Assembly (NCBI GenBank): GCA_035079385.1
Contig: JAVHKY010000054.1
Coordinates: 4,875,501 to 4,939,500 of the forward strand
Reading direction: 5' to 3'
DNA from: Aspidiotus rigidus
Lineage: Eukaryota; Arthropoda; Insecta; Hemiptera; Diaspididae
Length of the DNA: 64,000 bases
Shown: positions 11,536 through 22,699 of the stretch, piece after piece
How the letters are laid out: each line of letters begins with the position of its first letter
Position numbering within the stretch: the first letter of the stretch is position 1
Translations under genes and position numbers: made by a program
Notes under the pieces: generated by a model
The model's database searches: none
What the model was told of the DNA's origin: nothing
Seen by the model: only the letters and a program-made list of their open reading frames with translations

Positions 11536-12470
11536 TCACAGCTGGAGTCTTGATAATAGCCTCACACTTGTTGATGACGCACCCAACTTCTTGAACATGC
11601 TTAGGGAAGCTGAAATCCTCACTCTCTTTAGCACCACACTGCTAGAGCACTTCGTGGACCTTAGAAGCACAGATGGATTTCTCCATCACCACAACAGGAT
11701 TGCCTTTGTCAGCCCTGGTGACAAGTAAATCTCCATCCTTAATCTTCCTCTTTAAACCTTGGACCACACCTCCCGATTTGTTACTCATGCGAGGGAGGGG
11801 GTCATTTTGAACAATTTCAGCACCGACTTTCTGGTCATTAAAACCAGAGCCAATTTTAACAACAAGATCCGCAACAACATTCGCCAAAGTTTCATCCTTC
11901 TTGAGGGGAGGTAGACGGAATTTTAAACCTTTCTCAAGGAGGACTGTTCCGTCACTATTGAAAAGCACCCGACTATTATTTATGAGGGGTGGGGGGATGG
12001 AATTTCTGAACGACAGTATCGTCACAAATCCCGTCCTCAACCACATCAACGTTATCATTCATTACGGAGGACAACTTCCTATTTGTCTTCTCCTTCAAGT
12101 TCACCTCAAACTTCTGACACTTTTCATTGACGTCCCGCATAAAGTAATCAAACTCGAGAGGGTGAAAGCTCGAATGGACCAAAAGGTTTAATCTAGTCGT
12201 AATATTATATCTACCAACCCCAACTCCGTTCTTATCCATTTCTCCCTTATACGAGTATAATTTTCCAATTTCTTAGTCGTAACCTTACAATCGGAGTAGA
12301 ACCGGAATTTTACGAACTTAGTCTCCAATGCAATACTAAACACCGACGAAGAAATTAAATAAGAGAAAAAAATGAAGCGCGTTGCTTCCGAAATGTCAAA
12401 AACGTATTTGTTTTGAAGAAAATTGCTTTTGAAGAAGACAAAATGATCACAAGGGCTTAGGTCGGAAAAG
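11536..12470 (-). mobile_element. Penelope-like retroelement 1, N-terminal half
   Basis: This is the upstream half of the element at 6900-8529. On the minus strand it encodes, in broken frames, segments like FVKFRFYSDCKVTTKKLEN (about 12310-12250) and DGDLLVTRADKGNPVVVMEK (about 11740-11680), matching the same order in the second Penelope-like copy at 26870-25285. The D-L-L-V-T-R-A-D-K-G-N box precedes the RT palm in this family. The reading frame stops at the insertion near 11536 and resumes at 8529. Confidence 0.8.
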
Positions 12471-12537
12471 ACGTGAGATGCTGGAAGATCTCCGGTTGAA
12501 GTCCACGAGTTTCATGCTCACAATCCCTCAATTGCCT

Positions 12538-12930
12538 ATATTTCGACACATGTGACTGCTTTCAGTATAGGCGGAGCTATAGTGAATTTTCCTAGCGCGA
12601 GTTCACAACAGGAGACAATTTTCTTGCCAACATCCCCACCGTCGCCTGAAACAACAAAAATTTCCACACATCCGCCCACGTCGATCACACGCGAGGCTGC
12701 AGGCAATCCCTCACCACTAGTCTACAACGGGAGACGAGTTTCTTACTAACATTCCCTTAGGCCATTTTCTTTTCGCGCAATTATCTGCTTAAAGTACAAA
12801 CGGGACTAGAGTCGATCTCTCACCGCGAGTCCACAACGGGAGACGATTCTTGTACTAGCATTCCCTCCATTACCTGAAACAACGAGAATTTCCGTACATT
12901 TGTCTACTTGGACCATAAGTGGGGCTATTT
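12538..12930 (+). repeat. ~118-bp satellite array (forward)
   Basis: Diverged units start near 12538, 12653, 12772 and 12884, with GAATTTCC.CACATTTGCC-like and CGATCTCTCACCGCGAGTCC segments as in the array at 3945. Short open frames here (12552-12749, and the end of 12806-13105) are by-products. Confidence 0.75.
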
Positions 12931-14425
12931 CATTTTGTTTACATTTCTTATGGATTCGGAGAAGTTTTCGCTTATTCTTTTGAACTCCGTTCTGTTTCCA
13001 ATTACGGATATACCTAAATAATTTCTTCAAGCCAAATACTCGAACATCATGATTGAAGTGAGCAGTAAGGTTGACCATGATTCTGCGAAAATTCTCCAAT
13101 ATCAACTATCGGTAAAGAACTTATTCGGACAAACGCAACCGTATTCGGGTTAATTGTTTCCTACGCTACTGCGGATAAAGAGATTTATAGCAAATAACGG
13201 GTACGAGTGACGACGATGATACAATTTGGACGCGACAATGAAATATCGAAAATTACTCCGCGATCAGCATCGATTTTTCCCACGCCGCACCTGGACTTCG
13301 TTCGTTACTTTTGTCTGGTAGCGTTACGATGCGACTTTTGTGCACCAAATAATCGCTTGTGGCGTATTTTGCGGTGTGTGTTCTGTACTGCAACGATGTA
13401 GTGAACTTCCCGAGCCCTTCCAACGCGATAACAATCTGTACACGTACTAATGATTGAGGGAAATAAAAAAAACTTGCGGACACTGACATCACACGTACTC
13501 GTTCATTCTCTCTGCATCGTATACAGCACAACCAGTTTGTAAAACGTAATTTCGCTAGCAGTCGCAGCTTTCGTTGATTACAGATCGAACATTGAAATCG
13601 TTTTCGTGTCTAGTCATTGAGGAAAATATGACGGAAATAATTTCGTTCGAAAATCGAGAGGAGCGACGCGAGTAGGCAGAGTCAACTTGTTATTATCTCC
13701 CATTATTTGAAATCGACGAAATATGCATGGAATATGAGTGTATGTGGGTGCGTAAGTGCTTAAAAATGATTCATGTTTGAGATTATGATGATGTGAAACG
13801 TTTGCTTTATGGATAGACATTACTTCTTGTCCGTGTATGATCGTCGCATATTTTACTTATGCGGATGGAGACCACGAGAGAACTCGTATTCAGGAAGAAA
13901 TTGGTATTGAATGGATGTTGAAGAGCTGTTATCAAGATAGGGAAAAGAAACCTAAAAAAAAATCGTCTCCTAATGTTATCGGAATCATCTTGATTGGTCT
14001 TTATAATAATCCTCACCTCACGTTGGGCGCTACAAGTACTCTACGCACCGCACATGTAACCAGTAGGGTAACCAGCGCTAGATACGGAATTCAGGATGGA
14101 GGAGAAAAGAAAAGGAGAACCATAGCTCGAGAGGCGAAATTATTCCTCACTTTCCATGAGAAACAATTTTCAGACTTTTCCAGATATTTCAAGAATTTAA
14201 CCGGCAGCCTCTGGAAAAGTAAAAGAAAGAAAGAACTTGTCAGTTTGTCTTCTGTTGTAAGTTCCACACTGACAGATCGGCTGAGGTCCCGTATCTGGTC
14301 AGAGCGGGCAATTGTGTGGAAACTCACTGTTTCAAGCGATAGAGAGTATGTTAACGAAAATAACTCATTTTCCGTTGCGTGCTCGTGGTAAAGGTCGGCT
14401 GTAGCTCTGCTCACGATCGAGGTGG
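12931..14425. other. Region without a recognisable gene
   Basis: Overlapping open frames on both strands reach 184 codons (13837-14391 +, 14091-14414 -), but none shows a domain, signal peptide or splice pattern I recognise, and opposite-strand frames overlap in the same DNA. The region separates forward satellite units on the left from inverted ones on the right. Confidence 0.45.
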
Positions 14426-14429
14426 GTAA

Positions 14430-14770
14430 GCTTTTGGAAATTCCGTTGTTTCAAGCAATGGAGTGAATATTAACAAGAAACTCGTTTCTCGTTGTGGACT
14501 TGTGCAAGGAGATCGACTGTAACCTTGCTTATTACGATAGAAGCAGGCAAATATGCGAAAATTCTCGTCGTTTCAGGCGACGGAGGGATTGTTGGCTAGA
14601 AAATTGTCTCCCATTGTGGACTCGCAGTGAGAGATTCTATACAGCCCCGCGTGTGATCGAAGCGGATGGATGTGTGGAAATCTTCGTTGTTTCAGGCGAC
14701 GGAGGAATGATGACAAGAACATCGTCTTCTGTAGTGGACCCGTCTTGAGAGATCGACCTTTTTGAAGGCG
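14430..14770 (-). repeat. ~118-bp satellite array (inverted)
   Basis: Three units with GAAATTC..GTTGTTTCAGGC-like cores at 14437, 14556 and 14677 and inverted GAGAGATCGACT segments between them. The spacing is 119-121 bp and the orientation is opposite to that at 3945 and 12538. Confidence 0.75.
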
Positions 14771-14959
14771 CTGTACAGCAGAGAGGGATCCACTACGTGG
14801 AGAGAACTCCACACCGCGTTGGGAATTTCATCTGGCCGAAGAGCTCTCCATTGTTTGCAGCACAGCCTTTGGACGGCTGCACTAATCTCCTACTTTGTAT
14901 AAACCTACTATCAAATTCTTACTATGAAACCTGCATGTATTTGCACGTGAATGACAAAG

Positions 14960-15405
14960 AAATCAAGAACCGTTTTCAACAATAGAGAATAATGAAAGGA
15001 AAAAATAAATTTTGACATTGTACCAACAATTTCTTGAGAACATCAAGACCAATTTTTTCTTTAAATTGAAGTACAGGTAGTCATTTTTGAGGTTCCAAAG
15101 TTCGGTAAAAAAATCTTTTAAATTTCTGAGATCTCGCGGACACAAATTCTACACATATACCTAAGAAAAATTTTTGACATTGAATCAACCATTTCATGGG
15201 AATGACACAATCAATTTTTTAAAATTGAAAAATTACTAGGTAAGTACAGATAATCTTATTCGAGATTCTAAAGTAAATGATAAAGAAATGAAGAACCATT
15301 TTTAATTGATGAGAAAAAATTATAAATTACAAAGTTCAAATAGTATTCTTTGACATTCCAAAGTGAATGATAAGGAAATCAAGAACCCTATTTAACAATG
15401 GAGTC
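14960..15405. repeat. ~150-bp repeat family (inverted)
   Basis: Inverse of the array at 600-1935: AAAGTAAATGATAAAGAAAT and GGGAATGACACAATCAATTT recur about every 150 bp. It directly abuts TIR element copy C, whose first base is 15410. Confidence 0.7.
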
Positions 15406-15409
15406 TAAT

Positions 15410-17548
15410 CCCGATAAACCATATCGACCAGATATCTCAGTTGATTTTGAGTAAATGTAGACCAAAAATAGACTGGGGGCACTCTGATGAGTGACTATTA
15501 ACAAACCAAGTTTTTCAGTCGATTTACTTCCACTCTTCCCTACCACATTTAGACCACATTTAAAGCAACTTGACAAAATTTTGAATGAAAAAATTAGTCG
15601 ATCTGTAGGTGATGTAGGTACCAGAAAATGGTCTGTCCTCAATCATTGGCCATACTTCCTCTACAATTGACTATATTTTGACCCAAAAAAGAGTCGATTT
15701 CTAGGGAACCTTGACGATATAAAATATTTTCTCATAGTCAATATTTAATCATTGTCAACAAACCACCATAATTAGAATTCTTCTGATGACGAAAAAGATT
15801 GGTAGATTTCTGGGCAATGTAGACGATTATAAAATAGTCTGTTGTAGCCTATATTCAAGTGATATTAACGGACCACTACAAATAGACCCCTTTTGACAAA
15901 GCAGAACAATCAAGTTTTGGGCAATAGAGACGCAATAAAACGGTCTATAGTTAGATGATATTAACAGACCACGATTTTCGACAAGAAAAACCAGTCCATA
16001 TCTAAGGCTTCCTCATGTGAGAGAAGAAAGAAATGAAGATAGCAATCCCACTAGCAGGATTATATCGAGAGGAGTGCGATTTTGGTATATTAATTAGTAT
16101 ACCTTCAATTATTTATGGTCAGTGTTCAGAAATTTGTGGAATTTATCATGGATTTATACCAATTAAAATTGAATCATTTAATTTAAATAATTTTTTAAAA
16201 TGAATCTAAGTATTATATGTATCGATTTATTTAAATTTAATTTATAAAATTCGTACATTATTACGTAATTTTAATTTTAAATTTAATTATTAGCCTATAA
16301 TTTAATTGATATAATACAATCATCATCATTATTCTTTATAAATTTATTATTAATGAAATTAATTTTTATCTATTTAATTTATGTTAATTTCTTATGTAAA
16401 TTAACTCTTTAAAAATTTTTTTATTCATTTGTCAGAAATAAACCTAATAATTTTATATTAATTGAATGTAAAATTGAACAAAAAAATGAAAAATATAATT
16501 CCGGTTCAATATGATTATTTAAAATCATTGAAATGATTAAATAATTAATTCTCATTTAAAGGATCAAATATGTTAAATAAATTGAATGATATAAAAAGTT
16601 ATTTAGTTTCAATTTTTATAGTTGTTTTATAATAATTTTTATTGAAAATTAATATAAATATTTTTATTAAAATAATATTAATTATTCTGAAAAAAAATTT
16701 ATAAATTTGATTAAATCAACTGTAATTATCAAGAAAATTTAAATAAGATCTCTATTTTTTCAAAATAATATGTGTATATTATTAACTTCTTAAATAAAGT
16801 TGAAATTTAATTTCAAAAAATAAAATTGATATAAAATTAAAATTAAAAAAAAGAATACATTTAATAATTATTCCTGTTGGAGCTCCTTAAATTGAATATA
16901 ATAAATCTAATATTTTTATGATTAGTAGAATGTTCATTTATTGAATAATTTTATTATTAAGAATATTAATTTTCAATTTTTAAATTTTATTTTAAATATC
17001 TTTATTTATCTGCGAGTTTGCGAGCAATATGACAGTTGATTTATTCCTAAGAAATCGGCTGGGAATTTTGGGCAAAAATGAGTGCTCGCCGTTTGCACGA
17101 GAATAGACCAAAAAAAAAAGAGTAAAAATATTGGTAGATGTTGAGGAAAAATCTATTCAATATGGATCAAGGTATCTCCCAAAATATCTGCCCAGAAATC
17201 GACTAGAAATCTTAGTCAATATTGGGTGATAAATACAATATCAATTTTCGTCTAAGAAACGAGGAAAAATTCCATTTTGTATTGACAATTATAACGACCA
17301 AAAAATGGGTCGAAATGTATTCCGCTTAGTGATCAAAAATCAACTAAAAATATGATCAAAATTCAGTAGGAATGATATCAGACCAACAATGAACTGAAAT
17401 GAATAGACAAAATTTGGTCGATTTATAACAAAAATTTACTAAAAATTTACCATTTTCTGATGGTACCATAATATTTGGTCTTTTTTCAGTCGTACGACCA
17501 AAAACCAACCAATGTCGACCATAGTGATGGTCGATTTGGTTTGTCGGG
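15410..17548 (-). mobile_element. TIR element copy C (mtDNA-carrying), complete
   Basis: It is complete at both ends: CCCGATAAACCATATCGACC at 15410 and the inverse TGGTCGATTTGGTTTGTCGGG up to 17548. The dinucleotide AT lies immediately outside both ends (15408-15409 and 17549-17550) and could be a 2-bp target duplication. Internally it has the right arm (15410-16080), the AT-rich core with cox2 (16081-17010) and the left arm. Length is 2139 bp. No transposase is present, so it would be non-autonomous. The superfamily is unclear. Confidence 0.85.
16081..16209 (+). pseudogene. cox2: Mitochondrial cox2 3' fragment (numt) in copy C
   Basis: This is the clearest of the five copies. With the invertebrate mitochondrial code it reads uninterrupted for 42 codons to a TAA stop: [42 protein letters not shown]. 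The CSEICG segment holds the copper-binding Cys, Glu and Cys of cytochrome oxidase subunit II. TGA encodes the penultimate Trp, so the nuclear code would stop there. It retains the mitochondrial reading frame but has no start and no upstream domain. Confidence 0.9.
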
Positions 17549-19740
17549 ATGTTTCGAAATACTCGTTGTTTTAAACAATGTAGGAAATGTGTGCATGAAA
17601 AACGTCACCCGTTACGGACTCGCGGTGGGAGATCGACTATGGCCCCGCTTGTACTCGACGTAGGCAAATGTGCCGAAATTCTCGTTGTTTCAGACAATGG
17701 AAAAAATGTTAGTAAGAAAATGCCCGATGTAGAATCGTCCGTTCATTCTCAAAGCAGGCAAATGTGCGAGAATTCTTAATGTTTCAGACGATGGAGAGTG
17801 CCAGCAAAATAATATCGTCTCTGCTGTCAGACTCGTAGTGAGGAATCTACTATAGCCCCGCTCATGATGAAAGCAGGCAAATCCACCAAAATCCTTGTGG
17901 TCATCGAGAATTTAGGGAATGTGTGCATGAAAAAGGTCACTCGTTACAAACTCGCGGCGAGAGATCGACTAGAGTCCCTCTTATCCTTGAAGCAGGCAAT
18001 TCCACCGAAATTCTCGTGGTCTTAGAAAATTTACAGAATGTGGGCGTGAAAGACGTCTCTTGTTGTGGACTCGCAGTGAGGGATCCACTATGCCCCGCTT
18101 ATGCTCGTGGCATGCAAATGTGTGGAAATTCTCGTTGTTTCAGACGAGTGAGAGAATGTTAGTAAGAAAATCCTCGATGTGGACTCGTGGTGAAAGATCA
18201 ACTAGGGGCACGTTCATTCTGAAAGCAGGCAAATGTATGGAAATTCTGATTGTTTTAAACAATGGGAAGAATGTTAACAAGAGAATCGTCGTCTCCGTTG
18301 TAGACTCGCGGCGAGAGATCGACTATAGCCCTGCTTATGCCTGAGACAAACTAATGTGTAAAAATTCTTGTTGTTTCAGACGTAATGTTAGCAAGAAAAT
18401 CGTCCACTTCTTTGTGAACTCGTAGTGAGGGCCTCTTATCCTTGAAGCAGGCAATTCCACCGAAATTCTCGTGGTCTTAGACAATGTAGGAAATGTGGGA
18501 ATTCGCATATGAAACGATCACTAGGAGCGCTGTTGTTGATATTGAGAAGGTGATCATGGCGTTTTTCACCATGACCCAGCAAATTAATAAAATCGACTGG
18601 ACCTTCTCAAATTTTATTTTTTGTGAAAAATGCATGGAACAAAAATTGTGGGCCTATAATTTTCTGGCGAGTGAATATGATTTCGAATGTCGTGGGTGAA
18701 TTTTTCAAGTTCATCACCTTTCTGACAAGCTTTCGAAATGACCGTCAAGGAAAATATAGAGAGCGCCTTCGTCAATTTTATTCGCGAATGAAAAACGTCT
18801 CCTGTTCTGGACTCGCAGTGAGAGACCGACTGCAGCCCCGTTTATTTTTGAGGCCGACAAATGTGTAGAAAATTTCAAAGAATGTTAGCGAGAAAATCGT
18901 CGACCTCTGTTGTGGACTCGTAATTAGAGATCGACTATAGCAGCGCCTATGCTCTAGACAGGCAAATGTGTGAAAATTCTCGTTTTTTCAGACGATTGAA
19001 AGAATGATAGTAAGAAGATCGCCGTCTCCCAATATGAACTCGTGGTGAGAGATCGACTGTCTTATCCTTGAAGCATTGAAATTCTCGTGGTCTTAAACAA
19101 AGTAGGGAATGTGGGCATGAAAAACGTCACCCGTTATGAACTCGCGGTGAAATATTGGCTATAGCCCCGCTTGTACGTAAAGCGGGTGAATGTGCCGAAT
19201 TTCCCCTTTGTTTCAGGCAATGAAAGAAATGTTAGCAAGAATAATCGTTGTCCCTCGGTGTGGACTCGTGGTGAAGATCGATTATAGCCCCCACTTATGC
19301 TTGATGCAGGCAAATGTAGGGAAATTTTGGTTGTTTCAGGCACAATTGAAAAAATGCTAGCGAGAAAATCGTCGTCTCCCGTTGGAAACTCGTCAAGTGG
19401 AGTCCTCTTATCCTCGAAGCAGGCAAATGCACCGAAATTATCGTGGTCTTAGACAATTGACGGAATGTGGGTACATGAAAACTTTTTCCGTTGTAGACTC
19501 GCAGTGAGAGATCGACTATAGCCCCGCTTATGCTCAAGGCAGGCAGGTGTGCGAGAATTCTTGCTGTTTCAGACGATGGAGAGTGCCAGAAAAAAATCGT
19601 CTCTGCGGGTAGATCCGCAGTGAGAGATCGACCATAGAGGCGCTCATGATGAAAGCGAAATGTCTGCAGGAAACTCGTTTCTTATTTGGGACTTGCGGTG
19701 GGTGATCGCATATAAATGGGAACGCATTTTTTATTCTTAA
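17549..19740 (-). repeat. ~118-bp satellite array (inverted), ~18 units
   Basis: Cores like GAAATTCTCGTTGTTTCAGAC or GAAATTCTCGTGGTCTTAGAC occur near 17553, 17673, 17765, 17887, 18003, 18120, 18235, 18357, 18460, 18965, 19078, 19194, 19318, 19430 and 19550. Spacing is mostly 112-122 bp. The GTTGTTTCAGAC and GTGGTCTTAGAC variants are interspersed, suggesting a higher-order repeat. About 300 bp of unrelated DNA (18490-18790) interrupts the array. Confidence 0.85.
18490..18790. other. Non-satellite insertion within the satellite array
   Basis: This stretch lacks the satellite words and holds a 68-codon open frame (18493-18699) without recognisable homology. Satellite sequence resumes at about 18785 (AATGAAAAACGTCTCCTG). 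I cannot say what it is. Confidence 0.5.
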
Positions 19741-19781
19741 GTTCATTCTTTTTTTTGGGGTACGAATGAATGATCAAATTA

Positions 19782-20051
19782 TTATTCTTGTTCTAATCGT
19801 GAAGCTACTTGAAGCTGATTCAGTGCGGTGACGTCACAGAAAATCTCTTTCACAATTATATCATTTTCATCTTTCGAAATCAAATCTCTGAATGGTGCAC
19901 ATTGACAACCCAACTTTGGAAATAAAATAAAACATTGTGCAAAACCTCCTTCAGAAGCTTCTTTAGCCAAGGAAGTCCCCAAAATTTTTAGTTCAATTCT
20001 TCTCCTCCCGGCCCTTAAAAATGTTTTATATATGCCACTGGATCGGGCCAA
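19782..20051 (-). CDS. Unrecognised open frame, 89 codons
   Basis: The frame runs to a TAA just past a poly-acidic end (SRLEQE). It contains LRAGRRRIELKILG and CQCAPFRDLISKDEND and has no signal peptide or membrane segment. I do not recognise it. It lies between the satellite array and the LIM-homeobox exon, on the opposite strand. It could be part of an unnamed dispersed repeat or chance, and nothing in the flanks shows a promoter or splice sites. Confidence 0.2.
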   Translation of the reverse strand: MARSSGIYKTFLRAGRRRIELKILGTSLAKEASEGGFAQCFILFPKLGCQCAPFRDLISKDENDIIVKEIFCDVTALNQLQVASRLEQE

Positions 20052-20314
20052 CTCTCAATCTTACAATGGCGGATCAATGAACGTCAGAAGTAAATTATGT
20101 TAACGAAGTTGAATGAAAAGTCATTTTGTTAACTTCCAATGCATCTGCGAATACTTCAGTCGGCAGACGCTTTAATTCTTATTCTCCATGGTATTCACAG
20201 AAAAAGAAGGGAAAGGCAATTGATTAAACCAACCTGAGGGAGAGAGGGTCGTCTCGTCGAGGTCCAAAATATTTTCAACAACTAACGTAGTATTTTCGTT
20301 GTTTGTTTTTACAG

Positions 20315-20619
20315 CTTCTCCACCAGGATTGACGCCGCTCTCAATGAATGGCTCTCTCTGCGTCGAAATGCTCCATTCGAGTGACCTCTCCTCGTCCATG
20401 GAGTCGTTAGCTTACGATTCGAGCAGCACTACCTCACCAAACAGTATTAATCCAGGCACGCAAGGGCACCCCCAACAACGCACCAAACGAATGAGAACCT
20501 CCTTCAAGCACCACCAGCTCCGAACCATGAAATCTTATTTCGCAGTCAACCAAAATCCGGATGCTAAAGATTTGAAGCAACTAGCTCAAAAGACTGGATT
20601 GTCAAAACGAGTATTGCAA
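20315..20619 (+). CDS. ap: apterous/LHX2-LHX9-type LIM-homeobox gene, penultimate coding exon
   Basis: The gene encodes a LIM-homeodomain transcription factor of the Apterous/LHX2/LHX9 group, a nuclear DNA-binding protein known from wing dorsal identity and neuron specification in insects. The exon starts after a good acceptor (GTTTGTTTTTACAG, with a branch-point-like AACTAAC upstream). It encodes about 40 residues of Ser/Pro-rich linker and then homeodomain residues from RTKRMRTSFKHHQLRTMKSY through KTGLSKRVLQ. It ends at CAA before GTGAGT at 20620. Splitting the homeodomain between VLQ and VWF is the usual intron position in this family. The LIM domains must lie in upstream exons; none is visible in 1-20300, so either a long repeat-filled intron or the window edge separates them. 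Confidence 0.93.
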
Positions 20620-20694
20620 GTGAGTTAACTTCTGTAATTGTGAAGCAATACTCTCCTCTAGATTCAGCAATGTCGTATTTTTTTATCGTATCAG

Positions 20695-20916
20695 GTTTGG
20701 TTCCAAAATGCCCGAGCAAAGTATCGACGAAGCGTGATGCGACAGGATTTGCAAACGAATATCAACGGCATCACGATATTGCCTCCAAGAAGCGCGTCGA
20801 ACGACTCGAAACCGACGTCGGCGACTTTAATTTCCGACAACGTGATGGACGAATTCGGTCGCGGTAGACCTCACGTGAACTCGTCATCAACTTTACATTT
20901 CGAGAAACTTTATTAG
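20695..20916 (+). CDS. ap: apterous-type LIM-homeobox gene, last coding exon
   Basis: The intron at 20620-20694 is only 75 bp, with acceptor TATCAG. The exon opens with VWFQNARAKYRR, the DNA-recognition helix, with Gln50 and Asn51 intact. The residue after AK is Tyr; from memory, fly Apterous has Trp and vertebrate LHX2 Phe there. About 55 residues of C-terminal tail follow, Ser/Thr-rich, ending in STLHFEKLY before TAG at 20914-20916. The hydrophobic end is reminiscent of the short conserved tail of LHX2/9. The reading frame is intact across both exons, so the gene is probably functional. Confidence 0.92.
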   Translation, partial: VWFQNARAKYRRSVMRQDLQTNINGITILPPRSASNDSKPTSATLISDNVMDEFGRGRPHVNSSSTLHFEKLY

Positions 20917-22250
20917 ACTTACTCGCTCCTTCTCTGTGATTAATAATATTATCTAGTCCTCTCATACTATACTGCTGAGTTCCTCGCCGCTCGCTTCGGT
21001 CACTATAATATATATAATATTTTTTTCTCTATTTTGATTTTGTTTCAAGCTTGCTCTTTCACACGTTCTTATACGGTTAAAGATAAACAGCAATATAATT
21101 TTGTTCTCTTGAATTGCACGAGTATTTGTGTTCGGAGAGACGATAAAATAGCGGATTTGATCGGTGAAAGATGATTGAAGCTTGTGGCGCCTCTCTAGTT
21201 AAATTTTTGTCGTATTCTTCGCGCCGAGTCGCGAGTAGCTACGTCGATTATTAAATTCATCGAGTCGGGTGACTCGGCATAATTTCATAAATAAATTATA
21301 TAGCGCGATGCGGCGACGCAGATATCCAACAGACGTTCTTCGGAAGGTGATAATTTTTTTATTTCGGTTTGTAATATATAATAATCATGGGGATGGCACA
21401 CGCTACCGAAATTTAGGTGCGTAAACTTTGCCGACGTATTCGAGAATGTTGACAAGTGAAACGTGTAATGATCATACGTTACCGCGGGTTCCGATGCTGA
21501 GGTATATTATCAGGGTTCGTGGTACGCCTACTATCAAATAATAGGAGCGCAATTCGAAAGCGAATCGCAGCATCATTCGAAGAAGGAACTGGTTGTTGCC
21601 GTTTTTCTATCCCCAGAGCTACAGTAATATAGAGATCGAGGGTAGTTCTCATCGTAATAAACGTTTAGCGCTGCGTTATTGTATTCAATGGTATCAATTC
21701 GAGGGTATATTATAAAATACGAAAGATATTCGAGGGAAAAGACTCAAATTGTTGTCACGAAAACACTTGTTTTATTGCGCGCCCTTTTGTGTAAGAATGC
21801 AACCAATCTTGCGCCGCAGTATGTAATGAAGTCGTTGCGTTGTGATTTAGCTGAAGCCTTAATCAAAATTTATGAATGCTTCGATCATCAGTAAACACAA
21901 AACCATTTGCAGCAAATTTTTATTCTTTCGCACTATCGAAAATAATATAGCCGAAAGTTCGTGTACAACTTGAAGTTTTCTCTTGAGTACACTTTCTACG
22001 TTCTATACAATGTGAAGGCATACGAGGACATGTAATTTTGTACAGAAAGCATAATCTCGTGATCGTAAAGACACGTAATTATGAATCAGTGCTCAGTCAG
22101 GATGGAAAGCTGATACTACGTATTCAAGAGGAGCCTAAGTTGAAGAGTATTGATACAATTTGACAATTTAGGGCGAAATATACTGAAAGGAGGCATGCTC
22201 GATGGAGTACAACAAAGAGTAATTTGCAAAGACCACAGAAATATTTAAAA
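20917..22250. other. 3' flank of the LIM-homeobox gene; no further gene seen
   Basis: The first few hundred bases are probably 3' UTR. An AATAAA at 21290-21295 is a possible polyadenylation signal, though the area is AT-rich and the match is weak evidence. The remainder to 22250 shows no recognisable coding or repeat unit; the 71-codon frame at 21679-21894 has no identifiable features. Confidence 0.4.
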
Positions 22251-22330
22251 CACCGGAGCGCTTTCGGTTAAACAACCATTGTCAACGGAACATGAAAGCA
22301 ACTAAACCAACTACGGCTGGAAACATGACC
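22250..22330 (-). mobile_element. Solo Penelope-like 3'-end relic with hammerhead-like core
   Basis: GAGCGCTTTCGGTTAAACAACC at 22256 onward is identical over its core to the inverse of the 3' end of the Penelope copy at 45428. CATGAAAGCAACTA follows, as in that element. No coding part remains. Confidence 0.6.
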
Positions 22331-22339
22331 GTTTTACCC

Positions 22340-22590
22340 TTGAACTGAACCAGAACTCTGTAAGTTAGAGTTCCTCAAGCTTAGCATATAATATAGTAGC
22401 CTATACCGGGCTTTACATGCAGTAAACTAGATTATATTATCTGCAGCTTAGCAAACAGTTTTCCAGCTTTATACTGAAGTCTAAACTAGGCCTGCAGTAT
22501 ACTACAGGATATTATTAGCCCTAGGCAGTACGGCTCAACATGTAGTATACTAGACTTAAATTAGGGGTAGTATACAAATTAATCCAGAAA
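22340..22590. repeat. CTAG/TATAC-rich dispersed repeat
   Basis: The stretch is dense in short near-palindromes such as AGTATACTAGACTTAA, GCCTGCAGTATACTACAGG and CCTAGGCAGTA. Related TAG-rich sequence lies at 24140-24220, 24420-24470 and 35035-35270. Function unknown. Confidence 0.5.
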
Positions 22591-22699
22591 TCTGGCAGTC
22601 CAAGAAGAATTTTGACTCTCAAGCTATATGGTGGCACATTTTGATTCTTGTGGCTGGTTGTGTGGCACATTGAAGTTTTGTGCCACACTTACAAGTTTT

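Noticed and set aside
13837..14414. 184-codon plus-strand frame and 107-codon minus-strand frame
   Set aside because: They overlap antisense, have no recognisable domain or splice signals, and the plus frame runs into satellite units.
15388..15642. Frame PTSPTDRLIFSFKILSSCFKC repeated in several TIR copies (also 41347 and 58911) as a transposon protein
   Set aside because: It recurs only because the DNA recurs; it is 60-85 codons, lies partly in the terminal repeat, and shows no transposase motif.
16210..16900. atp8/atp6 and tRNA genes downstream of cox2 in the AT-rich core
   Set aside because: The composition fits mitochondrial DNA, but I could not read a convincing ATP synthase frame or tRNA fold; a PVGAP-like word near the far edge was too weak.
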